Shown piece by piece: positions 47,401 through 58,488 of a DNA stretch of 64,000 nucleotides. Positions within the stretch are counted from its first letter, which is position 1. Each line of letters opens with the position of its first letter. The stretch comes from Erpobdella octoculata. Taxonomy: Eukaryota; Annelida; Clitellata; Hirudinida; Erpobdellidae. Location: positions 30,870,631 to 30,934,630 of the forward strand of contig OZ022242.1 of the NCBI GenBank assembly GCA_963978895.1, given 5' to 3'. The notes under the pieces were generated by a model that was not told where the DNA came from, did not search any database, and worked only from the letters and a program-made list of their open reading frames with translations. The position numbers and the translations under genes were made by a program.

Positions 47401-49539
47401 TTTAACATATCATATTTTTCAAACCTTGTTCTCTAAAACAACACAAATGATGCAATAGCTGAGAAAGAGTTAAATCGCTACATGAAAAAAACAATCACAT
47501 TGACTTGTTGGAATACTCTTAACCACTTTAAATTATTAAAGTCGTGAAAAACTGTTTTTTTCATCCCAGTTACGATTCTTTCATCTGAATTGAAGCTAAA
47601 TTATACTTAAAGAGAAGAAAACAAGCTTTCACTCTGATAAAACTGAAAAGACGATTTTTTGAAAAAAAAATTATTATTTGAAATAAATGCTGATAATGAA
47701 TTTTTCTTACGTTTTTCAAATTGAAACAACTTCTTACAAGTAAAACTTCTTCATGGAGTAATAAAATAAAAAATAGACTTTGTATAGAAAGTGAGGGCAT
47801 TATCTAATGTAACATGATATTGTAACGCGGTAATTTATAAAGCGCTTTTTACAGAGCTCAGAAGCGCTGTTTTCTTATATGCCCCACGGAGAAAAACGAT
47901 TTTACCCGCTAATTTTTCCGATAACTGGGCTACTAAGCAGCGAGTGCTTATCGAATCGTGAGGTTTTTTCTCATTCAAGCCTAACACTCTACCAATTCAA
48001 CTAACATAGCACGTTATAGATAAGGAATAAAGAGAATAAATAGAATTTGCGGTTAAACAGCATGTGGATGTGTTTCAACTGTACTAATGGTTGCTTTTTT
48101 TGGTGGAATGTTGATTGGATCTCCCTCTGTGAATTGGTGCTGGAATCATGTGCAAAAGTCTCAATTTTTTCTGCAGATCATCATCATGATGTGACATGCT
48201 GTGGAGGAAGACGAACCAACTATAATGAACTATTTCCCAAACGATTTATTTCAGCTCCGGTACTTTTTATTAGTCATGAAGCAGGCGTCATAGCTGCAGC
48301 TATTGTTAATAGTAATGTTACTTATGCATCACTGTTCCAGAAGCTTGCACTGATTAGTCTGGAACCTGATCACAGTTACAGTAGCATGTCTTTGCCAAGT
48401 TGCGGGTCAAGAGGCAAAACTTGAAACGGGAGTGGATTGAAGAATTAATAGTATCAGGTGTGAGTTCCATGGGTTTGTATATTGGTAAAAAATGTTTCCT
48501 GATGTCGCTGGAGCACCTCTTCTGTCGCAGACGAAGAGAGTGGCCACAAGTACGTGTACTCGTAATAAATTCAGGGAAGCCTGTAATTTAGCATTTTACA
48601 AAATCATTTACTATATTGTAGCAAAAACAAAGGTCATGGATCAAACAGCGATGTTCAAGGATGTTGGAGTCTGAGATTGTACGGTTATTTTCTTAGGTCA
48701 GGAAAAGCTCTTATATGTATTAGCAAAGCGTTTGACTTTCAATTTAAACGATCAGGTTCAATATCTATAACACTTACCATAATTTAAAAGAATGTTTGAA
48801 TAAAATTAAGACTTTGAAGTTTTAAATTCTCAGCAGTAACTTGTCTTTCTGCTGTCATAATTTATTTTATTTTAAGCTAATTTAGAAATTCTTTCAATCT
48901 TCACAGTTTCAAACTTTCCGATTACTGGAAATATCACTAAAATAACTGGTGCTGTATTGGCAATAGCTCTGTGTTTTATAATAAAGTTTGCATTACACCT
49001 TGAAAAAAGGTATAATGAAAAAAAAACATTTATATCTTATCAAGTTTCTAATGAAATTTGAAAAAGGAATATTTTAAAATTATGATATAGTACCGTTTTT
49101 TTAGCAGATTATCCAACAATTCTTCTGACTCAGTAACAGTTCCGGAACATGCAAACATGCAACGTTTGCTAAATTTTGAAACTTAGACCAATGTGGAACA
49201 AATTAAAATCCTGACTGGTTTGCTTCATGTGTGTGCAATAATGAAAAATATCCCATGGTTGTAGAAAAGAAGACAGGACAACAGGGGCTGGCCAATCAGA
49301 AACAGTTGTCAAAGATTTTATTTGTCCGCTGTTGGTTAAAGGCTATCATTTATACGTCGACAACGTCTAAATCGAAATACCTCTGCAACGCTAAAAAAGA
49401 CAAGCTGTCAAAAAATGTTCTGGTCAAATAAGAATTCTGAAATAGAAAGATAAGTTTTCATGTTGACTAGAATGCATTCTGGCCTTGTCGTTCAGTAAAG
49501 CAAACTAAACGGAAGCGGAAATTGATCCAGAAGCTCAAC
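47401..49539. other. Duplicated-region filler, no supported gene
   Basis: An open frame at 48047-48424 (with HHHDVTCCGGRRTNYNELF and ISAPVLFISHEAGVIAAAIV) is longer than chance frames nearby but matches no domain I recognise and has no signal peptide or splice context. The rest is AT-rich. Confidence 0.35.
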
Positions 49540-50620
49540 TGCATCTTTGATTACAACAAGTACATATGTAGGAATAACAGATCTGATCAGCTGACAACAC
49601 ATTACTACCCTCTCAAACAAAACTTTGAAATGATACAGAAAGAAAGTATTTTATTTTATGGATATAAATATTTACAATTTGTATGTTTTAAACAAAAAAC
49701 TAGGTGGTAAGAAAAAACTATTTTGGTTTAGTAGAAAGGACATACAAGTCCTTAGTTTTGGTTCTACATACAGTTACAGCAGATTTGTATCAAGAAAGCA
49801 GATACTGCTGCAAGACCTGCGTCTCAAAACCAGCACTCTACAAAATCAATCAGAGAAACGTTTAAAACACCTTTTCTTAAATTCAAAGGCGCTTGCTCTC
49901 CAATAAATTTGTTAAATAAATTTTTTTTTAAAAACCACGAAAAACACTCTGCATTGATCTTTGCTTTGGGAAATTCCACAAACGAAATAATTCAATCTAA
50001 TCTTGTAGTAATTGTTCCACACTTGTTTTTGCGCATTTTTTTTAATTTATTTAAAATTTTGAGTCTAATTCATAAATGAACAGTGGATTTCGGCGCTTAG
50101 CTGAACTTTTTCTTCTTCAGGTATTCAAGAAGGAACTGTCATGTTAGTCACTTGTGTTAATAATACTTGCAATTTAACTCAAATTCGCTAGAAGGCACTG
50201 CTATAATTTAATAGTTTCATTCAACATATTCGCTAGATGCGTAATTTGAATAAAATTGCATTACTGTGACGCTAGAGCAGTTGGAAGATTATTTTTAATT
50301 GAAGTAAGAGATTTTTTGTAGGCACTGACACTTAACATCTGAACAATAAATGTTATACTACGAGATATCTCGTACCTGACAGTCAATGTTTTAAAAACAG
50401 AATTAACAAATCAGAATAGGCTCTTTAAATGATAAGTAATTTAAATGACCCAATTATATCAAATGTTTCACGGACATTCATATGACAACCTATGCCTACA
50501 ACTATAATATGGCTGCAATGTTTCAGACATTAAATGCAAGTTTGAAACTCCATTTCAACCTCAATAAATTCATGGAGAATACTAGCTGTGATAAGAAAAA
50601 AAATATTATTAAAGAAAAGA
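49540..50620. repeat. Duplicated modules M3 and M4, copy 2
   Basis: 49540-50484 matches 42001-42673 and 50485-50620 matches 43567-43700, here directly joined. Confidence 0.8.
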
Positions 50621-51981
50621 TCATTAGTATTTATTGTATTCAAACAAGCCATAAAGCAATCCTCTTACTCGGCATGCGATGAAAAAAAATGAAGAAAGAA
50701 CGTGAGTATAGTACAAATGCCAACCACTCACAGTCCACGCACAAAATCAAGCTCAAACAGATTAAGTGACAGAAACAAAATCAATTCAAATCAGGTTGGA
50801 ATGCATGGTGTATAAATTCATTGATGCCACAACGGCATCGGAGGTTGTTAAACGAGGTCAGAGTAGCTGAATGGGAGAAATCGTCCAACAACTGGCTTTA
50901 CCTCAAACTTGCCACTTGAACATAAAACATCTTTAACAAACATCTTTAACAAACTTTTTGCTTTCAGATCTTTTGTCGACTTGCACTGTATACTATATAC
51001 GTATACAATAAAGTTTTCCTTTCTTCTCTATCATTTAACTTATTGCTAAAGCATTTAGAACTACTAGCTGAGCAGCTGGCTGTTTTAAATTATATCAATA
51101 TATATTCCGGCAATTTAATTTATTGGCCCTATAACATCGATAAAACATTTCGGAATACATTTTATTAAGTTTATATTTTAGAGCTACAAATATTTTAAAA
51201 CGTGATTTAATGCATTAAAGATCCCGGAAAATGATTTCATTGGATGTGTAAAGTCGATGGAACACTTTATAAAACAAATTAATGCTACATCGTTTGAGGA
51301 ATGCTGGTCCACATGTTCAAAAACTACAAACAGGCCCGTCGGGACGGGGGGATGTGGGGGGGTGCTCCACTCCCCCAACTTGTCAGCACATCGTCGGTAA
51401 AATTATATTGTCGGTAAAACTTATATTGTCAGTTGAAATAAAATTATATTGTCGGTAACACTTATATTGTCAGTTGAGATAAAAATATATTGCCGGTAAA
51501 ACTTCTTAGGATTCTCAGTTGAAATAGAAATATATTGTCGGTAACACAGCAGGACGAGAGCGCACAACAGCACACGAACACATTGGAAAATGCTGACCAG
51601 GTTAAACAATGGAGCTGCTAATAAGAAGTCTAGGACTATACTATGAAAAAAAAGTGCTCACCAGCACATACGCACATAGGGAAAGTCCTGATACAGCTAG
51701 GCCTTGGGAGGATAGCGGAACGTTCCGAAGCTAAGTGATGTATGTATGTTTCGTATATATGGTCGATGAGGTCAGAAAATCCGCGAAAACTTTATTTTTT
51801 GTGTCCTAGTGTGTTAGCTATTAGAAGCTCTTGTCGGCAGAGATCAAGTTATATCCGAATTTTCATCAAATATCGGTTAGATTTTTATATTTAATTTATC
51901 TCACTTTATATATTTTATTTTAAAATCTTTAACTTATTTCGTATATTTTATTTTTTCCCTTTCTATTTAATTTTATATACA
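50621..51981. other. Intergenic with transposon debris
   Basis: Contains a G-rich terminus-like piece at 51330-51380 (GGGACGGGGGGATGTGGGGG) and the array listed next. No gene seen. Confidence 0.45.
51391..51548. repeat. Higher-order tandem array, ~41-bp dimer
   Basis: Alternates ATATTGTCGGTAAMACTT and ATATTGTCAGTTGAAATAAA about three times. Confidence 0.85.
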
Positions 51982-53823
51982 ATGTGGCTTTTCTATTTCA
52001 AGAATTGTCCACGTTCAATCTTCGATAACGACTATCGTCTGACGCACAATAGAATTTATCATCCCGACTACATTCAAAATCTTCAAGGGATACCTTATGA
52101 AAAGTATGGTGCACCTCAGAATCTTTTCGCAATAAGGTCTGCAAAGAGAGCAAAAATCTCAAGTGAATTAAATTTATTCGAAATTGATTCTGAAATAGGA
52201 AATGGTGATAAAGAAAAAAACCCGACAACTGAAATCTATGAGATTGAATTTGATTCACCTGCAATTGATTGTGAGCCGATTGATGCAAGAAATAATAGAG
52301 ATGACAAAAATACAGAAACTGAAATATCAGATCTCTGCAATTCAATATCTCCCGATATTGGTTTCCCATCTAAGAAGTCAAGTGACGTTGTAGCTGAACA
52401 AATGCCAGAACTTGAAAATGAAACTGATTTATTAGATAAAGAATCTGCTTTCACCATTAATTTCTGTGGGTAAATTTGCAAAATTATGCAAACTTCTAAA
52501 ATTATGCAAACTTCTAAAATTATGCAAACTTCTGTGAAATGAAGTTAAAAAAAGTAAAAAACACAGATAATTTAAACATGGAAAAGCTTCTTATAGATAT
52601 AACAGAACTTGCCAGTGAAGTTAAATCTTCTGCTGAAAATGTCTTAGATATTACTGATCAAGCTCTTAATATTATTTCGGAAGCGAGACAATATGGCAAA
52701 GAAGAAACTTCTACTGAAAATTTTTCCCTTGTGCACGACCCTGGGTTGCGTCCAAAAATTGACAATGAAAACCAAAGAAATTATCTTATTGAGCTAGGCC
52801 GACATCAAGCAGAACTAAATACTTTTCCCATAAACGAAGACATCGACAAAAAAAAGCAAAATCGTTTTTCATCTTCGTGGTATGCTGAATATCCTCATTT
52901 AGAACATGCGGTTAAAAAAATGGAATGGCTTCAAATGTCTTTGATATTTTTGAATACATTCTTTTCTTCAAACACCAAACGATTCAGTTTTCTTAATTCC
53001 AAACTTCAGAAGGTCGGACATTCTTTGAAACTACGCAATTTTTCAAAAACGAGATGGTCAGCCCGTTCCGAATCCATACAAGCGTTTTGGATTAGCATGG
53101 ACTCGATTATTGAATGTTTTTGTGAAATAAAAAATTTTCTAGTATTTGATAAAAAAAAACTAAAGATCAAGCTGCAGCAATTCTTAAAAAAGTTGTTAAT
53201 CCTGATTCATCATCACGCTGATGCTTATTAAAGGAGTTATTGCAACGACAAAAATTCTCACTGATAAACTTCAGAATATCGAGTTGAACATCTTAGATGC
53301 AAAAATGATAGTATCTTCTTCAATAAAATCTCTAGAACAAATAGGACAAAAATTCTCAGTGATAAACTTCAGAAAATCTAGTTGAACATCTTAGATGCAA
53401 AAATGATAGTATCTTCTACAATAAAATCTCTAGAACAAATAGGAATTAATGAAAAAGGTGTGCATAGCGAAATTGATGCTGCAATTAAAATATGTAGTAA
53501 CTTTGACATAGATGCAATACAATTTTACGAAATTCGCCATAGACGAAAGCTGATTCCAGCTCGTTTTGATGACAGACCTGAGACAGCCTGTAACATGAAT
53601 CTCTACCAATACTACTCGCAGCAACTGAATTGTGTGCTGGACACGCTTATTCACGAAATGAATGAAAATTTACTGGCATCCTGGGTTAGCATTGAGCCAT
53701 TTTCTATTTTTCAACAGCCCACAAAAACATTTGACATAAAAGATGTTGAAAAACTGTGTCTCATGATGCCAAATAATGGAGTAATCACAGATGTTTATTC
53801 ATTCCAAGCCGAACTGGCGGTGG
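51982..53823 (+). pseudogene. hAT transposase (ZMYM1/DUF4371-like), 5' part, broken
   Basis: Three plus-strand frames, 51982-52473, 52539-53231 and 53382-53823, encode ordered pieces of one transposase. The TTF-type zinc-finger region is 'DPGLRP...RNYLIELGRHQAEL...FSSSWYAEYPHLE'. NTFFSSNTKRFSFLNSKL and LKLRNFSKTRWSARSESIQA come from the central RNase-H-like region, and RKLIPARFDDRPETACNMNL with VLDTLIHEM from the segment before the dimerisation domain. Small tandem duplications disrupt it: a 17-bp unit three times at 52478-52532 and a ~98-bp unit twice at 53248-53443. The last piece ends at VYSFQAELAV, exactly where element B begins. It continues at 55322. Confidence 0.8.
53248..53443. repeat. 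~98-bp tandem duplication inside the hAT remnant
   Basis: GACAAAAATTCTCASTGATA through CTCTAGAACAAATAG occurs twice with few differences, shifting the reading frame. Confidence 0.9.
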
Positions 53824-55124
53824 GGTGTCACGACAAAACGTTCACAGACAAAATGTTCAACGACAAAATGTTCCCGACAAAACGTTCACGACACAACGTT
53901 CACGACAAAATGTTCACGACAAAATGTTCACAGACAAAATGTTCAACGACAAAATGTTCACGACAAAACGTTCACGACACAACGTTCACGACAAAATGTT
54001 CACGATTGCAACTTTTAAATTTAGTTTAGTTTTAAATGATAAAAGATTTTGTGTTTCACAATATGAACGCAAATAAAACGTTAACAATAGTAAATGCAAT
54101 GTTAATTTCCTCTTTGATACCCCTAACTCAAACGGCAACCAGATGAGTATGGATCGGAGGACTGTAAACTGTTTCAGCAAGAAGGAAAAAAACAGATGAA
54201 ATGAGATAGCTATAATAGGAAAATACAATTGGTTACTAATTTGAGATCGTTTGAATTTTCAATTTGAATTAAGCAAATGACGTAAATAAGGTTTGATTGC
54301 TGTATTCTAAAGATTAAAAAGTTAAGGGTATCCAAGAGAAAATTAACCAACCCGCATTAACTAGATAATAAATGGAATGATGATTAAAAGGGTCAAAATA
54401 TAAAATCTTTATTAACTCCGATTAAAAAGAAAAAGAAATACAATTACTTAATAATTAAGATTCATTTGATGTTTCAATTTTAATTGAGTGAACGACAGAA
54501 AGAAGCTTTGATCGTTGTAGCCTAGCGATTAAGAAGTTATCGGCTTCCAATAGCCTCCTTTAATTAGCTAATTAACGTAACGGTGACTTGGATAAAGCAG
54601 CATACAGCTACTTGCGTTTTTCAACTAGAATTGAAAATACATCTCTAGCAATTAAAAACTAAAAAGTTAGGGTATCCAAAAGCAAATTAACCGGCATTAA
54701 CTAGTTAATAAATGGAACGATGATAAAAAGGATCAAAATATGGATGAAAAAGAAAAAAGCCAAATAGCTATAACTCCATACAATTATTTATTAATTGAAG
54801 ATCATTTGATGTTGCCAATACGTATTAGTTTCATGCTGTCATACACACATACTTTGCTTAGGTAAATAAAATGGTGAATAGACACATCACAAAAAATGAC
54901 TTAATAATTAGTTTGCAAGCGATCTTGACATAATAAAACAAAATTTTTATTTTTCAGTGTGAACATTTTGTCGTGAACGTTTTGTGCGTGAACATTTTGT
55001 CGTGAACATTTTGTCGTTGAACATTTTGTCGTGAACATTTTGTCGTGAACGTTGTGTCGTGAACGTTTTGTCGGGAACATTTTTTCGTTGAACATTTCGT
55101 CTGTGAACGTTTTGTCGTGGAACC
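53824..55124. mobile_element. Foldback-like element B: inverted termini made of 14-bp tandem repeats
   Basis: The left array (53830-54004) and right array (54958-55118) are inverted copies of TTCACGACAAAATG-like units. The order of unit variants matches over at least 90 bp: CACAGAC, CAACGA, CCCGAC, CACGACACAACG, in both arms. The outer ends read GGTGTCACGAC (left) and GGTTCCACGAC (right, reverse complement). TGGCGGTGG precedes the left end and TGGCGGTAG follows the right, a possible 9-bp target duplication with one mismatch, although the right copy overlaps the head of a SINE. The ~950-bp interior has two copies of a segment starting TAAAAAGTTARGGTATCCAA (54316 and 54659) and no coding sequence. 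The insertion splits the hAT transposase between VYSFQAELAV and the C-terminal dimerisation exon. Confidence 0.8.
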
Positions 55125-55125
55125 T

Positions 55126-55310
55126 GGCGGTAGTGGCTAAGCGGTAAAGCGTTCGCCTGTCGCCTTGTAGGTCGGCGGTTCGAATCTCACTGGCGTCACC
55201 ATCGTAGCTCCATTAAGCAAGAGTTTTACACGCATTGCTCAGGTTGAGTGTCTCGCGGGGTTAACTAACTCCTTTCACTAACCTTGAAAAAAAGAAAAAG
55301 AAAAAAAAAC
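55126..55310 (+). mobile_element. tRNA-derived SINE between element B and the hAT C-terminus
   Basis: Head GGCGGTAGTGGCTAAGCGG with A box, then TCGGCGGTTCGAATCTC with B box, and an A-rich tail (GAAAAAGAAAAAAAAAC) ending just before the hAT dimerisation region. Same family as 23016 and 43432. Confidence 0.8.
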
Positions 55311-55639
55311 TTGAAATTTTTATGAATACATTCAGTGAATCAGAAACTCCAGCAAACAATGATCGTTTGAAACAATCCTGGCAAAAACGACAAATATTTC
55401 CTGGGGTTTTCAAAGTTTTCAAGTTAATGGCGTCAGCTCCTGTATCTGTGGCTAGTTATGAAAGAACGCTTAGCAAATTAAAATTTGTAAAAACTTATTT
55501 GCGTTCCACGATGACGGATGATAGATTGGACTCCTTGATGTTGCTGGCTTCAGAGAAAGTCTTTCTGGACAACATCGATCTTGATGAATTGGTGAAAAAG
55601 TGGTCCATAATAAAACAAAGACGCATCCGAATTAATTAA
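55311..55639 (+). pseudogene. hAT transposase C-terminal dimerisation domain (hATC)
   Basis: Plus-strand frame with FPGVFKVFKLMASAPVSVAS, YERTLSKLKFVKTYLRSTMT and RLDSLMLLASEK, the classic hATC block ('L...L.lp.s.a..ERsFS.lk.iKt.lRs.m...RL..L.ll'). It completes the transposase broken at 53823; the insertions of element B and the SINE separate the halves by 1.5 kb. Confidence 0.85.
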
Positions 55640-55934
55640 AATGACCTATCACTTATCACCAGCACTCTTAAGACGCCCTGCCGGAGCGAAAAGAAGCGAC
55701 GACGAAGAGGATCTCGCTTTAACGCTTTAATATGCGACATTGACTTTAATAGCTACTTGACATACACCTGATTATTCTTTTGATTTGAACCTTGTGTTGC
55801 CCATGTACACTATACAGACAGTGGTCTCAAAGACTCTTCAGTCCGATGATTAATAAATAAATAAATAATATACGACATGATCGGCCAACAAGTTTCAAAT
55901 GGTAACAATCCAGTTAGAAAAAAAATTTATTACA

Positions 55935-56175
55935 TAGAAAAAAACTCGTTTGCTCGTAATTTGAGGTCGTGACTCTTAGTTGACAAATATTTGAAAACAC
56001 TGAAGTGATCGCACTATGCAGCCTAAAATAATTAATTTTAATGTTTTTCCGGTGAAATGTTCATCGATCAAATATTCCTAGCAAAATATTTCTTTCACTT
56101 TTAGTTCTTTACGTTCAATTTTTAATTTAGGCTCTTGTTGAGCTATTCAAACTACTTCCAAGTAATATTTTTAAT
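55935..56175. repeat. Dispersed repeat, copy 2
   Basis: Partner of 45540-45745. Confidence 0.85.
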
Positions 56176-56307
56176 ATCACAATTACTTATTTACTTTTTT
56201 ACCAACCATAAAATACGTTTCAAATACAGTTTGTTTAAATATAACTATAACTAAAATTAAAAATTTTCTATAATCCGTTATATAACAAACTCATAATAAA
56301 TATTTAC

Positions 56308-56397
56308 CTCTGTGTCACAACTTCGTCACCAAGGCGTTTCCGGGAGAGTGTCGCTGCGACCACACCACCGTCGTGCACTTTAATGTCGATGTCACAT
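56308..56397 (-). other. Possible internal coding exon, unassigned
   Basis: On the minus strand, CCTTTCTTCCAG is a strong acceptor and GAG|GTAAAT a good donor around 90 bp of CpG-containing, GC-rich sequence. One phase is open: CDIDIKVHDGGVVAATLSRK then RLGDEVVTQ. Flanks upstream on that strand hold two CCAAT motifs (near 56495 and 56520), a CACGTGA E-box and TTTGGCGG, which looks promoter-like. No partner exon or protein family was recognised, so it may also be part of a transposon. Confidence 0.2.
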
Positions 56398-56429
56398 CTG
56401 AAGAAAGGCGTCGTTGTTTGTTTCATTTA

Positions 56430-58388
56430 AGTCACTTTTTCAGCGTTTAGGACTTGCAGTCGTTTTTATGCATGTTCTAGCCAATCAGGATCGATATTCC
56501 AAGACAAAAGTAGGAGTTTCTATTGGTTGAAAGTTAGCTCACGTGATTCAACTTTCGATGCGAAAAAAAATATTTGGCGGTGACTCAAGTCCGCGGTGCA
56601 GCTCGGTGCATACAAATCGAGAAAAACAACAATTAGCATATAGAAATCAATAACCACTGGATGAAAATCGATGAAACTTTCAGGAAATAATGTTCATATT
56701 ATGGGTGATACAATGGTATAAATTTCACTAGCGAATTCGAGAAAAGTAGCAATTAAGGAACACACTGACACAGACATTCATGCCTACAACCAATCATACG
56801 CGTAACTCGATCCGTTGAAATCGGCATGAATCAAATAATAAAAGTTAATGACTTAGGGAAAGGAAACCAATAAGAATCTAGGCGGTGATGATAGTAGTTA
56901 TGAATATAGGTACATGCAGACTGGAAGAAAAAAAAGAATGAATGTGAAGGTCATAGTTGTGACACTTTTCTTTTGAAAACAGTATTTAAGAAACAAACGC
57001 AAATTCTGAAATTAATTTCTTGAATCAAGCTATCTATCTGCTTAATGCAATACCAATCTGCTGGCAAACATTTTCTTTAACTTACAATTATAACATTAAC
57101 AACTGAAAAGTTTATAGCTCTCAACTACGCACAACTTGCACTTTAATATATACCCAATTTATGCTTTAGACCTGGACTCAACATGACTCATTTGTTATTT
57201 AAACTCAAATTGATTCGCAATTAAAATAAAAAAAAATTATGATTAATTAACAAAATGTATATAATTATTACATTGAAACTGACATCATCTAATTGCAGTT
57301 ATCAAGTTATGAGTGCATATTTCTTTTTTCGACAACTTTTACATAGATTTTTAATATCCGGAGTTGACTCAACATAACCACACTTATACACAAAATAGCC
57401 TACACAAAATATAAAAGTATGAACAACTTTTTAAAAACATATTTCTACTTTAAAAAAAATATTTCTTTTGGTACCTAATCGGAAAATATCACACATTATT
57501 TGATTAAAGTAAGTTTATTTTTAAGTTTTTAAAAAGGCCAGAAATTTATTGAAATGAAAGTTACACTTGTTTTAGTCGAACAATTTGAGAGATATGTTTG
57601 ATAAGAAAAACAAATTTTTGCGTTTTAAGTGCATTTCGGAAGTTGAAGAGTGTTTTTAAAAAATGTAAACATGTTTATTTTAGTCAATTTAGTCTTCATA
57701 AAATATTGTAATCAGTAACTAATTAATCAAAATATTTATACGTATTTATAAAGTAAGCTTTCTCATCCAGTCCACCTCTAAAAAGACTTGGAGATTTCAA
57801 GCGGCTGCATGCAGCTAGCTTAACTCTGGCGTTTCCTTGGCTTCCTTCCCCGTTTCCATTGTTTGTATTATTGAAAAAATGAATATAAAATCCAGATACT
57901 AGGAAACATTTACATCCTTAACGGAGTTCAGCAAGTTCTACTGGAAACCATGACCACTAATTACTTACTACGTAATTAAAACCATAATTACTAAGCACTT
58001 TTTCAAACCAAATCACAAACTGAAGATAACAATGATTTTTGTTAAGTGATTTAAGATTGATATCCGTTATGTACTGTCATCGACAACTGATATTTTCATG
58101 TAAGAAATCAGTTTAGTGTGAAAGCGAAAAGTAAGTGAAAAATTGATCCCAAAATAACAACTAACAAGCTCCACTACGAAATTAAGTAAAAGTTTGTAAC
58201 AGAATGTGTAATAAAAATGTATATAAATAGTCTCATACTGTTGTACTCATGTTTTGTGTAAATTAATTACTACATATGAAGTTATTTGGTTATTTGGTTG
58301 CTGAGTTTTAATTTTTAGGTTGTTTTAAACCGCCATGAATCATTTGCAACCAATTATCAGTTTAAAAAAAACTTGAATACAATATTTT
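56430..58388. other. Intergenic, no gene seen
   Basis: AT-rich; apart from the promoter-like patch at 56480-56590 nothing could be supported. Confidence 0.45.
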
Positions 58389-58390
58389 AT

Positions 58391-58488
58391 AAAACATATT
58401 AACAAAAAAACAGAACTTAGCCGACATTAGCAACTTACTTTGAAATTGCTAATGACGGCTAAGTTCTGTTTATTTATCAATATGTTTT
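58391..58488. ncRNA. Long near-perfect hairpin, pre-miRNA-like
   Basis: The 43-nt arms 58391-58433 and 58446-58488 pair with four mismatches around a 12-nt loop (CTTACTTTGAAA). The upper stem carries CAGAACTTAGCCGACATTAG on one side and TTGCTAATGACGGCTAAGTT on the other, with one mismatch. Size and shape fit an animal pre-miRNA, but a tiny inverted-repeat transposon would look the same. No known miRNA seed was recognised. Confidence 0.4.

Noticed and set aside
48047..48424. 125-residue frame as a gene
   Set aside because: No domain, signal peptide or splice partners recognised; lies within a duplicated, repeat-rich area.
53791..54076. Frames with repeated TTKCSRQNVHDK-like residues
   Set aside because: Translation of the 14-bp terminal array of element B, not a gene.
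56308..56427. First coding exon starting at ATG 56427 on the minus strand
   Set aside because: Careful reading gives a TGA in that frame after eleven codons; only an internal-exon reading remains possible.
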